Source: Caldifarciminota bacterium
Lineage (GTDB): Bacteria; Hydrothermota; Tepidihabitantia; SM23-42
NCBI GenBank assembly: GCA_020343595.1
Contig: CP070802.1
Location: 874,432 to 910,012, forward strand
Direction: 5' to 3'
DNA length: 35,581 bases
Of the stretch, positions 7,664 to 15,950 are shown piece after piece. The notes under the pieces were generated by a model, which was not told the origin of the DNA, searched no databases, and worked only from the letters and a program-made list of their open reading frames with translations. Positions within the stretch are counted from its first letter, which is position 1. Every line of letters begins with the position of its first letter. A program made the position numbers and the translations under genes.

Positions 7664-8483
7664 CAGCACACTGTATTCGATATTCAAGGAAGGCAGCAAG
7701 ACATACTTCTACAGTTCTCTCTTTTTCCCGATGGACGTGCGCGGAGATGTTTTCACACTATATGCATTTGTCCGTAAGGCAGACAATTACGTTGACACCG
7801 TACCGCAGCAGAAGGAAGGATTCTACAGATTCTGGAAGAATTATCAGAATACCCTTGCTAGCAACATTAGTGACGATGTGGTGATCAGTTCTTTTGTAGA
7901 AATGATGAAACGGAAACGGTTCGACGAGAAGTGGGTGACTGCCTTCTTCAAATCAATGGAGATGGATCTAAACAAGAGCACTTACCTGACGATCGAAGAA
8001 ACGATCAAGTATATGCATGGCTCAGCCGAGGTCATTGGGATGATGATGGCACGAATAATGGAACTTCCGGAGCAGTCCTACGAATGTTCTCGGTATCTGG
8101 GAAGGGCAATGCAATATATAAATTTCATTCGCGATATTAATGAAGATCTGTCGTTAGGACGTCAGTATCTGCCCAAACACGACCTGAACGAGTGCGGACT
8201 GGAATCGCTGGAGCGCAATCACACTTACAGCAGGGAAAAGCAATTTTCTGAATTCATTCAGAAGCAGGTCGCTTACTACGAATCATGGCAGAGGATTGCA
8301 GAACAGGGATTCGCCTACATCCCGAAGCGGTATTTCATACCGATAAAAACAGCCTCTGACATGTATAAATGGACTGCCCTGCAGATAAAGAAGGATCCGA
8401 AGATCGTATACGAGAAGAAGGTCAAGCCTTCTGCTTTATACATCGTATCGCGATTCCTCTACAGTACCATGCGGTATCACTGA
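7656..8483 (+). CDS. crtB: Phytoene synthase
   Basis: A 275-residue squalene/phytoene-synthase-family protein that condenses two GGPP to phytoene. Both Mg-diphosphate motifs are present: 'YAFVRKADNYVD' near residue 40-50, giving the first Asp pair, and 'INFIRDINEDLSLGRQYLP' near 160-180, the highly conserved R-D-I-x-E-D…G-R-x-Y-(L)P. The N-terminal 'TYFYSSLFFP' is also typical. Length matches CrtB. The ATG start lies inside the end of crtI, 8-nt overlap. No GGPP synthase gene is in the window, so the precursor must come from elsewhere. Confidence 0.93.
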   Translation: MVDSTLYSIFKEGSKTYFYSSLFFPMDVRGDVFTLYAFVRKADNYVDTVPQQKEGFYRFWKNYQNTLASNISDDVVISSFVEMMKRKRFDEKWVTAFFKSMEMDLNKSTYLTIEETIKYMHGSAEVIGMMMARIMELPEQSYECSRYLGRAMQYINFIRDINEDLSLGRQYLPKHDLNECGLESLERNHTYSREKQFSEFIQKQVAYYESWQRIAEQGFAYIPKRYFIPIKTASDMYKWTALQIKKDPKIVYEKKVKPSALYIVSRFLYSTMRYH

Positions 8484-8490
8484 CCTTCTG

Positions 8491-9075
8491 ATGAGGGTAA
8501 TAACCACCTTATATTTGTCCATGCTGCTTCTCACGCTGTATCTTGGCGCCGCCCCGCAAGACTCGATGACAGTCGATATCGACTTATTGAACCCCATCCG
8601 GAAAGGGTTCTACACCGCGGTCGATAATGAGGACACGACGGTTAGTTTGATGAAATTCATAAAAGATAATTTTTCAAGCAATCACAAAGACTATCCCCCA
8701 GTTATCCTTGCTTATTACGCGACACTCGAAGGTCTACTCGGTCGCCATGCATCAAATCCTTTCAGCAAATACGCCTATGTATCAAGAGCCATAGAAAAGA
8801 TTAATCATGCAGTCGAAACAGACCCCGATCTGCTTGAAGGACGTTTCTTAAGATTCTCCTTTTTTCACCAGATACCGGGAATCTTCGGGATGGGCGGAAA
8901 AGTACCCGAAGACCTGCGACGGACTATCGAAATGCTCGAGAAACGTGATTACAGTTTTGCAGACAGGCAGATGCAGCAGGACATGGTGAAGTATCTCCTT
9001 GGAACCGATCGACTTGATGCAGGTCAAAGGAAACGTCTCGAGAAACTAGCATCGGCATTCAACGGCGAGCAGTGA
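8491..9075 (+). CDS. Conserved exported protein of unknown function inside the carotenoid operon
   Basis: A 194-residue protein with an N-terminal signal peptide (MRVITTLYLSMLLLTLYLGA). The rest looks alpha-helical and TPR-like: 'YYATLEGLLGRHASNPFSKYAYVSRAIEKI', then 'ETDPDLLEGRFLRFSFFHQIPGIFGMGG'. From memory, proteins with a 'RFLRFS…H.(I/L)P.(F/I)(L/F)GM' core occur in Bacteroidetes, without known function. It sits 7 bp after crtB, and its last codons overlap the lycopene cyclase start, so it belongs to the operon. A role in carotenoid transport, storage or enzyme assembly is only a guess. Confidence 0.75.
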   Translation: MRVITTLYLSMLLLTLYLGAAPQDSMTVDIDLLNPIRKGFYTAVDNEDTTVSLMKFIKDNFSSNHKDYPPVILAYYATLEGLLGRHASNPFSKYAYVSRAIEKINHAVETDPDLLEGRFLRFSFFHQIPGIFGMGGKVPEDLRRTIEMLEKRDYSFADRQMQQDMVKYLLGTDRLDAGQRKRLEKLASAFNGEQ

Positions 9076-9758
9076 GCTTATATCTTGTTCTTAACGCCGT
9101 GATCATCGCGGTACCCCTTGTGTTAACCTTTGCACCTAGAGTATACTTCTTCCGGAAAATAAAGTCACTCGCGTTCTCGATAGCCGTAGTCAGTGGACTC
9201 TTTGTACTGTGGGATGTAATTGCGAGCTGGCGGGGTGACTGGATCTTTAATGAGAAATATATCGGAGGCATTGGACTATTGGGTTTGCCACTCGAAGAGA
9301 TTCTATTCTTCATCACCGTACCGTACAGCTGTCTCTTCCTTTACCAGACGTTTCGTACTTACATTAAACAAAAACCATTTCCCTACAATAAATATGCATA
9401 CGGAATTCTCGCAATCCTGTGCTTATCAGGCGCGTTAGTCTTCATCGAAAGGGCATACACGGCCACTGTTTTGATTGTCTCCGCAACCGTATTCGTGAGC
9501 GCAATGTTCTGTTTCAAAGATATATTCGCCTCGAATCTTTACTGGTTGTACATTATTGCTTGTACGGTGCTCTTCGCTTTATTCAACCATGTACTCACTT
9601 CCCTTCCTGTCGTCATATACTCAAAAAATGCGATAACCGGCTTAAGAATTGCCTCGATCCCGATCGAAGATTTCCTCTACAATTTCTCATTGCTTTCTTT
9701 TTACCTGATCTTTTACCATTTTGCCGAGAAGAAATGGGGCAGAAGCGCGTTGCAGTGA
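9072..9758 (+). CDS. crtYcd: Fused lycopene cyclase of the CrtYc/CrtYd (CarR) type
   Basis: A 228-residue membrane protein with about six or seven TM segments, made of two similar halves. Each half carries the acidic motif of heterodimeric-type lycopene cyclases: 'GLPLEEILFFITVPY' at about 75-90 and 'ASIPIEDFLYNFSL' at about 195-208. This class cyclises lycopene end groups without FAD. In actinobacteria the halves are separate (CrtYc, CrtYd); in Bacteroidetes-like and fungal proteins they are fused, as here. GTG start overlapping the previous stop as GTGA. Whether one or both ends of lycopene are cyclised cannot be read, but the downstream crtD and cruF argue for a monocyclic product. Confidence 0.88.
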   Translation: MSLYLVLNAVIIAVPLVLTFAPRVYFFRKIKSLAFSIAVVSGLFVLWDVIASWRGDWIFNEKYIGGIGLLGLPLEEILFFITVPYSCLFLYQTFRTYIKQKPFPYNKYAYGILAILCLSGALVFIERAYTATVLIVSATVFVSAMFCFKDIFASNLYWLYIIACTVLFALFNHVLTSLPVVIYSKNAITGLRIASIPIEDFLYNFSLLSFYLIFYHFAEKKWGRSALQ

Positions 9759-11218
9759 TCGGCGCTGGCATCGGCGGATTGTCGACAGCCGCGTATCTCG
9801 CGGCCGCCGGATACCAGGTCGATGTATATGAGAAGAACAGTGAACCAGGGGGAAAAGCAAGTGTCTTAAACGCATCAGGATTCAGATTTGATAAGGGACC
9901 ATCCCTGCTGACGATGCCCTTCGTCTTCGAAGAACACTTCCGTAACCTGGGTGTGAATCCTCAGGATTATGTCGGCTTCGAACGTCTGTCTACAAACTGC
10001 CGCTACTTCTACCCCGATGGCATAACAATCAATGCATACGCAGACAAGAAACGCCTTTCCCAAGAATTTGCGGCAAACACAAGAACCGCACCGCTGAGTA
10101 TAGACAACTACTTCCGGCGCTGCGGGAGAATATACGAACTTGCCGCTGATCTTTTCTTGTTCGACAGCCCCCTTACGACTTTCCGTAATCCGACAGGACA
10201 AAGTCTGTCCACGCTCACGCATCTTGGTGAACTAGGTATGTTCACCACGCTCAACAAGATCAACTGCCACTACTTCAAAGACCGCAGGGCCGTGCAATTA
10301 TTCAACCGATATGCGACGTATAACGGTTCATCACCCTACAATGCGCCGGCAACATTTCTTATCATACCACACGTTGAGTTCACGTTCGGCGCCTATAATG
10401 TCTGCGGAGGCATCAACTCAATACCGCAAGCCCTATTTGCTGTCGCCAAACAAAAAGGTGCGCGTTTTCACTTCACTATGCCAGTTACAGAGATAGTGCA
10501 TGAGAACCACCGAATAAGGGGGATCAAATTCGACAATACTGAAATGGACTGCGACGTTGTCGTGGCAAATTCCGACGTCCGGAATGTCTACCGCATCCTG
10601 CTCAAGGATCATAACTCGCCCATGGCCAGGTTGTATGCGGGAAAAGAACCTTCATCTTCAGCGCTCGTATTCTACTGGGGAATAAAGGGCAACTTTAAAG
10701 ATCTGGAGGTACATAACATATTCTTCTCGCATGATTATCAAAAGGAATTTCAGGATATGTTCCGGAAGAAGCACTGCCCAGATGACCCAACAATCTACAT
10801 AAATATCACGTCGAAGTATGTTGAAACTGATGCACCACGCGGATGTGAAAACTGGTTCGTCATGATAAACGCCCCTTACGTAGCAGGCCAGGATTGGTCC
10901 TCAGAAGTGGCGAAAATAAGGAAACGAATCATTGAGAAGCTCAACAGGATACTATCCACCGACATTGAGAAACGTATTGTATATGAATCCGTGCTGACGC
11001 CGCCCGATATCGAGAAGGAAACCGGCAGTGTCCAGGGGAGCCTTTACGGCATGGCTTCTAACACCGTGTCGGGCGCGTTCATGCGACAGCAAAATAGATC
11101 ATTCATCTACCGCGGTCTCTATTTTTGCGGAGGCACGTGCCATCCGGGCGGGGGCATGCCGCTGGCTCTACTATCAGGTAAGATCGCGTCACATTTGGTT
11201 ATGAAAGGAGAGAAATGA
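9734..11218 (+). CDS. crtD: CrtD-like carotenoid 3,4-desaturase
   Basis: A 494-residue CrtI-family enzyme. The open frame extends far upstream, but the family N-terminus (MGQKRVAVIGAGIGGLSTAAY) begins at ATG 9734, so that start is used; it overlaps crtYcd by 25 nt. Motifs: 'YEKNSEPGGKASVL', 'FDKGPSLLTMP', the middle segment 'RYATYNGSSPYNAPATFLII', and 'LYFCGGTCHPGGGMPLALLSGK' at the C-terminus. The 'RYATYNGSSPYNAPAT' segment is characteristic of Bacteroidetes/proteobacterial CrtD, the 1-hydroxycarotenoid 3,4-desaturase, rather than phytoene desaturase. The downstream hydratase supports this, because CrtD acts on 1-hydroxylated ends. Confidence 0.82.
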   Translation: MGQKRVAVIGAGIGGLSTAAYLAAAGYQVDVYEKNSEPGGKASVLNASGFRFDKGPSLLTMPFVFEEHFRNLGVNPQDYVGFERLSTNCRYFYPDGITINAYADKKRLSQEFAANTRTAPLSIDNYFRRCGRIYELAADLFLFDSPLTTFRNPTGQSLSTLTHLGELGMFTTLNKINCHYFKDRRAVQLFNRYATYNGSSPYNAPATFLIIPHVEFTFGAYNVCGGINSIPQALFAVAKQKGARFHFTMPVTEIVHENHRIRGIKFDNTEMDCDVVVANSDVRNVYRILLKDHNSPMARLYAGKEPSSSALVFYWGIKGNFKDLEVHNIFFSHDYQKEFQDMFRKKHCPDDPTIYINITSKYVETDAPRGCENWFVMINAPYVAGQDWSSEVAKIRKRIIEKLNRILSTDIEKRIVYESVLTPPDIEKETGSVQGSLYGMASNTVSGAFMRQQNRSFIYRGLYFCGGTCHPGGGMPLALLSGKIASHLVMKGEK

Positions 11219-11892
11219 ACCCAGCAATCCGTAATTTTCTAAACGATAAATTGCTGCTCTTGGTCTTATACACTATCTATACACTCGGTGTCATTGGACA
11301 TGCTGTCGATATAACGTTCCCGTACATGATCGCACTGACACCGTATGTTCTTCTTCTTTTTGGAGGATTAGTTCTCATCAGGACTACGGGATTCGATACC
11401 AGACTTCTCCTATGGTGCTTTGCCACCTACACCTTCACATTTGCGGTTGAAGTCATTGGCGTACACAGTGGCATACTTTTTGGTGAATACCAATACGGCA
11501 ACACTCTCGGCGCTAAGCTCTTCGGTGTCCCCCTCGTTATCGGCCTGTACTGGGTGATCATCGTTCTCGGTGCGATGACGATAGCCAGACGCCTGTGCGC
11601 GAGGGTAAAACGTGGCTACTCGCTGTGCTGCGCGTTTCTGGCAGGATTATTCACGGCAATATTCGACATACCACTCGAGATCGTCGCGGTTAATCTGGAC
11701 TACTGGCAATGGACTACTTCTGCTGCACCATTACAGAATTACGTCGCATGGTTTGTCGTCGCCTTCCTCGTCACGCTGGTGTACTGCAGAGCGAAGATAC
11801 AGACAAAGGGAACGGTAATAATACACTATTACTTTATTCAGGTCCTGTTTCTCACGGGCCTCGACATACTCATTTTCATGAACCTAATTTGA
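11215..11892 (+). CDS. cruF: CruF-like carotenoid 1,2-hydratase (DUF422 family)
   Basis: A 225-residue integral membrane protein with about seven TM helices. Family landmarks are 'FAVEVIGVHSGILFGEYQYG', 'GVPLVIGLYWVII' and 'DIPLEIVAVNLDYWQW', which mark the DUF422/CruF family. CruF adds water across the terminal C-1',2' double bond of gamma-carotene or related acyclic ends. ATG overlaps the crtD stop as ATGA; it is the last gene of the operon. CarC/CrtC-type hydratases are unrelated in sequence, so CruF is the better name. Followed by 135 bp without a clear terminator. Confidence 0.88.
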   Translation: MNPAIRNFLNDKLLLLVLYTIYTLGVIGHAVDITFPYMIALTPYVLLLFGGLVLIRTTGFDTRLLLWCFATYTFTFAVEVIGVHSGILFGEYQYGNTLGAKLFGVPLVIGLYWVIIVLGAMTIARRLCARVKRGYSLCCAFLAGLFTAIFDIPLEIVAVNLDYWQWTTSAAPLQNYVAWFVVAFLVTLVYCRAKIQTKGTVIIHYYFIQVLFLTGLDILIFMNLI

Positions 11893-12027
11893 AATAACGC
11901 CAGTATTCTACATCGCCGTCCCTCCCGTCGTTGGGAGTAAATGAATCTTTCCAGAATTATAGCGCCCCCTTCTCAGTGAACGCCTGCAGTACGCTACAGG
12001 AATCGATACCCGAATGGATGCAGCGGA
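11893..12027. other. Convergent spacer with a broken coding-like frame on the minus strand
   Basis: No intact gene. On the minus strand one frame reads …SFTPNDGRDGDVEYWRYFKLGS to a stop at the upstream (left) end, preceded in the same frame by a TAA stop near 11962 and by 'HSGIDSCSVLQAFTEKGAL'. This looks more protein-like than random sequence but has no usable start. It could be a decayed gene tail or a structured non-coding element. A short stem CTCCC/GGGAG with a GTCGTT loop lies at about 11923-11938. Confidence 0.25.
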
Positions 12028-13677
12028 TCAAGGAAGATAGCGGACTTCCAGATACGGAATAAAATCACCTTCCTCCACCACTTTGCGCACTTCGCGTTTG
12101 CCGATCTCGACCGGAGCTTCGACCCGCTGGTATTGCATGCTTGGCCAGTAGGAAACCTCGACAAGGACTTTGTATTGCCCTTGCTTAACCTTCGCTCCCT
12201 TATGATCGGTCAAATCCCAAACATAGACATGGTGCCCAAGATTAATACTTGCACCGGTCACCGCATCAACATCAACAAACTCAGATGACTTTGCCCAGAC
12301 CGGAAGATTGATCTGCTTTTCTTTGGACTTCCCGCTGAAGCCGGAAACGTAGATCGTGCTGATGAACCTTCCATCAGCGTTTTCTACCCATACCGCTGTT
12401 TGAGGCGCCAGCTCGTCCCGGTAACTGAGTTCAAATTCAATGCCGATAACAGGAGCAGGATAACTCGACAGATCAACGTGTGTCACCGGTGGCCGAAATG
12501 CACTGAAAACATCCTCCACCGCACTTGTCGCCGGGTATTTTGACACAACGCGTGCCCAGTATGTCGTGCTCATTTTCTGATGCGCGTAACCCAACCAGTA
12601 GAGGGCCTGCGCCCTGGTTTCATCCGACACATCGCTCTTGATGATCTCTTCCAACTCTTCGATACCCTGATCAATCCTGTTTACAAAAAACGGCATCTGT
12701 ATGGATGCTATTGCTCTGGTCAGCTTTAATTCGATATCATCGGGCACGAGCGTAACTGCTTTATCGAGCAAGTCGATGGTTTCAAACGCGAGATCAGTTC
12801 GGAAGTCCGTATCCATATAGATTCTCGGATCATAGTCCACCGATGATATCTCGCTTACAGTATACGCCAGGAGTCTATATGCCTCGCCACTGGAGCTGTC
12901 AATGGTGATCGCCCGGCGCAGCATAATCTCAGCTTGATCATAATACCCATTATCATAATAGGCCCTGCCGAGGGCAAGGAGATAATCGAAATCTTCCGGG
13001 TCTTTGGTAACCTTTTCCTCAAGGTCAATGATCATTGGATCATCAGTCCTGGCAAGTCTTGCCCGTTCTTCGCGCCAATATTCAAATTGTTTGATCTTGT
13101 CGATTCCTTCTCGCGCAGCTTCAGCATATTCGGTCTCCGGAACGAGTTTAATGATCTTTTCATAAACACCCTTTGCCTTCGAGTATTCACCATTCTTCTT
13201 ATACCCGCCAGCCAGATACCGGTAAGCTTCCATCAACTGTTCTCTCATTGCTGGATCAGACGATTGCTCCAGCGCCGTGGTGATAATCTCAAGATCATTA
13301 ATGCCGTTCTCCAAACGCCCTACGAATTTAGGCATATTGAGTGACCAGGCGCCGCGGTAGAATCGTGCCATAAAGTTGTCAGGGTTAAGCAGAAGAGCTT
13401 TGTCCCAACTCAGGAATGCTCGCTCCACGAAATCAAAAATCTGCATGTAGTCGCGTATTCTCTGCGCCTTTTCGCCCAGCATTATACCGAGATGTAAATA
13501 AGCGTCGCTGTTGTCTGAGTATTCCTCGACCGCCTGTTCCATGGTTGATATCGCCTTGTCGAACTGACTCGTATTCTTGTACTCCTCGGCTTCACCAATA
13601 TACTCTTCTAAGGTTTTGCCTTCTCCGAGATTCGACAACAAGAAAAAAGCCGTTGCCAGTACAGCAAAGTATTTCAC
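12028..13677 (-). CDS. Secreted TPR protein with C-terminal DUF2271-like domain
   Basis: A 549-residue protein with signal peptide (MKYFAVLATAFFLLSNLGEG). Two blocks of tetratricopeptide repeats follow (about 25-200 and 235-370), with typical 'AYLHLGIM', 'YLLALGRAYYDNGYYDQAEIMLRRAI' helices. The C-terminal ~150 residues contain 'AVWVENADGRFISTIYVSG', 'VDAVTGAS', 'YVWDLTDHKGAKVKQGQY' and 'VEVSYW', which resemble periplasmic DUF2271 proteins or FlgD-like Ig folds. Likely periplasmic, possibly a scaffold. Starts at ATG with an upstream AGGAGG; its promoter is at 13760-13733. Confidence 0.75.
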   Translation of the reverse strand: MKYFAVLATAFFLLSNLGEGKTLEEYIGEAEEYKNTSQFDKAISTMEQAVEEYSDNSDAYLHLGIMLGEKAQRIRDYMQIFDFVERAFLSWDKALLLNPDNFMARFYRGAWSLNMPKFVGRLENGINDLEIITTALEQSSDPAMREQLMEAYRYLAGGYKKNGEYSKAKGVYEKIIKLVPETEYAEAAREGIDKIKQFEYWREERARLARTDDPMIIDLEEKVTKDPEDFDYLLALGRAYYDNGYYDQAEIMLRRAITIDSSSGEAYRLLAYTVSEISSVDYDPRIYMDTDFRTDLAFETIDLLDKAVTLVPDDIELKLTRAIASIQMPFFVNRIDQGIEELEEIIKSDVSDETRAQALYWLGYAHQKMSTTYWARVVSKYPATSAVEDVFSAFRPPVTHVDLSSYPAPVIGIEFELSYRDELAPQTAVWVENADGRFISTIYVSGFSGKSKEKQINLPVWAKSSEFVDVDAVTGASINLGHHVYVWDLTDHKGAKVKQGQYKVLVEVSYWPSMQYQRVEAPVEIGKREVRKVVEEGDFIPYLEVRYLP

Positions 13678-13732
13678 ATCGACCTCCTTATTGGTAGTTG
13701 AACGTTTTTTTCTTGAATATAACTGCTATCTT

Positions 13733-13760
13733 AGTATAACGACGATATTTGCTGAGTCAA
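13733..13760 (-). promoter_or_regulatory. Sigma-70-type promoter of the TPR protein gene
   Basis: TTGACT (13760-13755), 16-nt spacer, TATACT (13738-13733). Leader of about 50 nt to the ATG at 13677. Confidence 0.6.
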
Positions 13761-13849
13761 TACAAGAATCATAATTCCGCATGCTCTCAAGGCAAGAATC
13801 TCGCCAGGCAATTGAAGAAGATCGTAGTAGGACCGCCAATTCCAAAGGC

Positions 13850-13877
13850 TTGACATAAATCATCCTTTTCTTATAAT
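13850..13877 (+). promoter_or_regulatory. Sigma-70-type promoter of the barrel protein gene
   Basis: TTGACA (13850-13855), 16-nt spacer, TATAAT (13872-13877): both boxes match the consensus. Leader of about 40 nt with AGGAGGT at 13914-13920. Confidence 0.75.
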
Positions 13878-13924
13878 TCAAGAGGAAATACAATATGTAG
13901 CTTCAGTAAAGCCAGGAGGTGGTT

Positions 13925-14830
13925 ATGATGTATAGAATGAAGTTCTTGCTGGACGGTCTAAAAGTCTGCTGTGGGATCACCGTCATCTTCCTGTGCCTTG
14001 CACCATTGCACGCCATGGACACGCCACACATAAAGGGCACGCTCAGGATCCCTGATTCACTTCATGTCCAGATTCTAAAAACCTCCGATGGCTCGACCTT
14101 CATCGGCCGGATCACGGAGATCAAAGAGTATGTGGTCGTATTTGAGTCGGACATCGGAGAGATTGATATAGCGATCCTGAAGATAAAGGAGATAACTGAA
14201 GTACCGGTAACTTATATGAAGGAAGGTGCTTACTGGTTCCCCAATCCCAACGATACAAGACTCTTCTTTGCGCCGACCGCTCGCAACCTAAAGGCAGGGT
14301 CCGGTTACTTTGCCGATTACATGCTATTCTTCCCCATGGTTGCTTATGGTGTGACCGATAATATCACTATCGCCGGCGGTATGTCTCTCATACCAGGACT
14401 TGCCATCCCCGATCAACTATTCTACTTCACCCCGAAGGTGGGATTTGAAATGCAGAAAGTTTCACTCGCAACAGGCATCCTCATGGCAGGCTTGCCGGGT
14501 GAAGATGAACCCCTAATCGGCATCCTCTACGGAGTGACCACGCTCGGTAACGCCGATAATAATGCTACTGCAGGTGTTGGCTACGGGTTCGTCGACTGGG
14601 ACTTTGCGGACAAACCATTTCTCATACTGGGAGGACAGTACCGCATGACACGTCGCGTGTCGCTCGTTAGCGAGAACTGGATCTTACCAGGAGTTGACGA
14701 ACCGATACTCTCGGGCGGATTCCGGTTTTTCGGAGAAGCATTGAGCGTTGACCTTGCACTGGTCATCCCTGTTGGCGTAGGTGGTGAGTGGCCGGTAATA
14801 CCGTATATTGACTTCGTGGTCAAGTTCTGA
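13925..14830 (+). CDS. Outer-membrane beta-barrel-like protein of unknown function
   Basis: About 301 residues with an N-terminal hydrophobic export segment ('GLKVCCGITVIFLCLAPLHA'). A small beta domain follows (about 40-95) with 'LKTSDGSTFIGRITEIKEYVVVFESDIGEIDI', an Sm/SH3-like strand pattern. A barrel-like domain of alternating strands ends in Phe: 'NPNDTRLFFAPTARNLKAGSGYFADYMLFFP', 'DNITIAGGMSLIP', 'PYIDFVVKF'. The 'NPN.TR.FFAPTA..LK.G.GY' signature is shared with unknown-function outer-membrane proteins of Bacteroidetes. A GTG at 13919 lies inside the Shine-Dalgarno tract, so ATG 13925 (or 13928) is preferred. Confidence 0.75.
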   Translation: MMYRMKFLLDGLKVCCGITVIFLCLAPLHAMDTPHIKGTLRIPDSLHVQILKTSDGSTFIGRITEIKEYVVVFESDIGEIDIAILKIKEITEVPVTYMKEGAYWFPNPNDTRLFFAPTARNLKAGSGYFADYMLFFPMVAYGVTDNITIAGGMSLIPGLAIPDQLFYFTPKVGFEMQKVSLATGILMAGLPGEDEPLIGILYGVTTLGNADNNATAGVGYGFVDWDFADKPFLILGGQYRMTRRVSLVSENWILPGVDEPILSGGFRFFGEALSVDLALVIPVGVGGEWPVIPYIDFVVKF

Positions 14831-14857
14831 TAATCGTCCCGACATCGATGTGAGAGA

Positions 14858-14885
14858 TTGACTCAGCAAGCATTATCAGTATACT
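14858..14885 (+). promoter_or_regulatory. Sigma-70-type promoter of the TfoX-N gene
   Basis: TTGACT (14858-14863), 16-nt spacer, TATACT (14880-14885). The first 14 bases are TTGACTCAGCAA plus two, the same 12-base start as the TPR gene promoter. Confidence 0.6.
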
Positions 14886-14933
14886 CAAAAACAAATCAGC
14901 AAGGAATTATTCAGTCAAAAGGTGCGGTACTAA

Positions 14934-15293
14934 ATGAAGTGGAGAAAACCATCTGATAGACTCAATCTCTTCCTGAAGGAGCAACTCAAGAACGTCGACT
15001 GCCAATCACGCGTGATGTTCGGCTGCCCTTCATACTTTATCAAGGGTAACATGTTCATCGGCGCATTTGGAGCGGAGATATTCCTCCGCCTGCCACCTGA
15101 AGACATTGAAGAAACGCTAAAACGATTTCCAAAAGCAAGTCGCTTTGAGCCAATGCCGGGTAGGGTCATGAAGCAATACGTGGCATTACCTGAAAGCATT
15201 TACAAAAAGAAAAACATCTTCTCAGAACTACTTAAGAAATCGATCACATACGTACGTTCATTACCGCTGAAGAAAAAGCGCTCAAAGCGATAA
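14934..15293 (+). CDS. TfoX N-terminal-domain protein
   Basis: A 119-residue single-domain protein. The pattern 'MFGCPSYFIKGNMFIGAFGAEIFLRLPPED…FEPMPGRVMKQYVALPE' matches the TfoX/Sxy N-terminal domain. It has a basic C-terminal tail (LPLKKKRSKR). In gamma-proteobacteria TfoX is a competence activator together with CRP, but stand-alone N-domains are widespread and their function is not known; no competence genes are nearby. Weak ribosome binding site (AAAGGTG). Followed by a strong bidirectional terminator. Confidence 0.85.
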   Translation: MKWRKPSDRLNLFLKEQLKNVDCQSRVMFGCPSYFIKGNMFIGAFGAEIFLRLPPEDIEETLKRFPKASRFEPMPGRVMKQYVALPESIYKKKNIFSELLKKSITYVRSLPLKKKRSKR

Positions 15294-15305
15294 CAACTTT
15301 AAAAC

Positions 15306-15334
15306 AAAAAGGGCAGGTTATACCTGCCCTTTTT
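15306..15334. terminator. Bidirectional Rho-independent terminator
   Basis: AAAAA, stem GGGCAGGT (15311-15318), loop TAT, stem ACCTGCCC (15322-15329), TTTTT. It separates the convergent TfoX-N and hsp20 genes and can serve both. Confidence 0.92.
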
Positions 15335-15350
15335 CATGCAGAGGTGAGGA

Positions 15351-15797
15351 TCATTTGATCTCAACTTCGATATGCTTGGGCTTCACTGCTTCAGGCTTGG
15401 GAAGTTTAATGCTGAGAATCCCATCCTTATAGTTAGCCTTTACCTTATCCGAATCCACATCAGTTGGCAATGTTATCATTCGACTGAATCTACCGTAAGA
15501 CCTCTCAACCCTATGGAATGTCTTGTTCTTTGTTTCACTCTCGTGCTTGCGTTCACCCGTTATCGTCAATATGTTACTCTGAACCGACACCTTGATGTCT
15601 TCCTTTTTCATTCCAGGAATCTCTGCCTCGACTATGATGCTGTCGTTGTCTTCTTCAATATCAACAATCGGCGCCCATAGTCCTTCCCTTTCCTCATAAC
15701 CACCGCCAAATAGACTACCCAGAAGGCGGTCCATGTCAGCACGTAAACTCAGCATGTCTCTAAAAGGTTCCCATCGGCTAATATACTTATCCGCCAT
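15351..15797 (-). CDS. Small heat-shock protein, Hsp20/alpha-crystallin family
   Basis: A 148-residue holdase-type chaperone. An N-terminal region (MADKYISRWEPFRDMLSLRADMDRLLGSLFGG) is followed by the alpha-crystallin domain with 'APIVDIEEDNDSIIVEAEIPGMKKEDIKVSVQ', 'LTITGERK', 'ERSYGRFSRMITLP' and 'YKDGILSIKLPK'. The C-terminal tail has 'KHIEVEIK'. Length is typical. Good ribosome binding site (GGAGGT) before ATG. No CIRCE-type operator is seen upstream. Terminates at the shared hairpin. Confidence 0.95.
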   Translation of the reverse strand: MADKYISRWEPFRDMLSLRADMDRLLGSLFGGGYEEREGLWAPIVDIEEDNDSIIVEAEIPGMKKEDIKVSVQSNILTITGERKHESETKNKTFHRVERSYGRFSRMITLPTDVDSDKVKANYKDGILSIKLPKPEAVKPKHIEVEIK

Positions 15798-15915
15798 TGT
15801 TACCTCCCGTTAGCATATTTTGGACAGAGTTACGTGGAAGAAAGTTTAGTCGAAAACGTCCGATAAATCGACAAAAAATATCCGTTAGAAGCAAGGAATC
15901 CACTGCCCGGTCTAC

Positions 15916-15944
15916 TTGACACTCAGTCAGGACTATTGTATATT
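15916..15944 (+). promoter_or_regulatory. Promoter giving a leaderless tricorn-like protease mRNA
   Basis: TTGACA (15916-15921), 17-nt spacer, TATATT (15939-15944). The ATG begins at 15951, six nt after the -10 box, so transcription should start at or next to the A of the ATG. No Shine-Dalgarno sequence lies before it. Confidence 0.75.
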
Positions 15945-15950
15945 GATAAC

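Noticed and set aside
9419..9733. N-terminal extension of the crtD reading frame (extra 105 codons)
   Set aside because: It lies within crtYcd in another frame and precedes the family N-terminus; ATG 9734 starts the FAD fingerprint properly.
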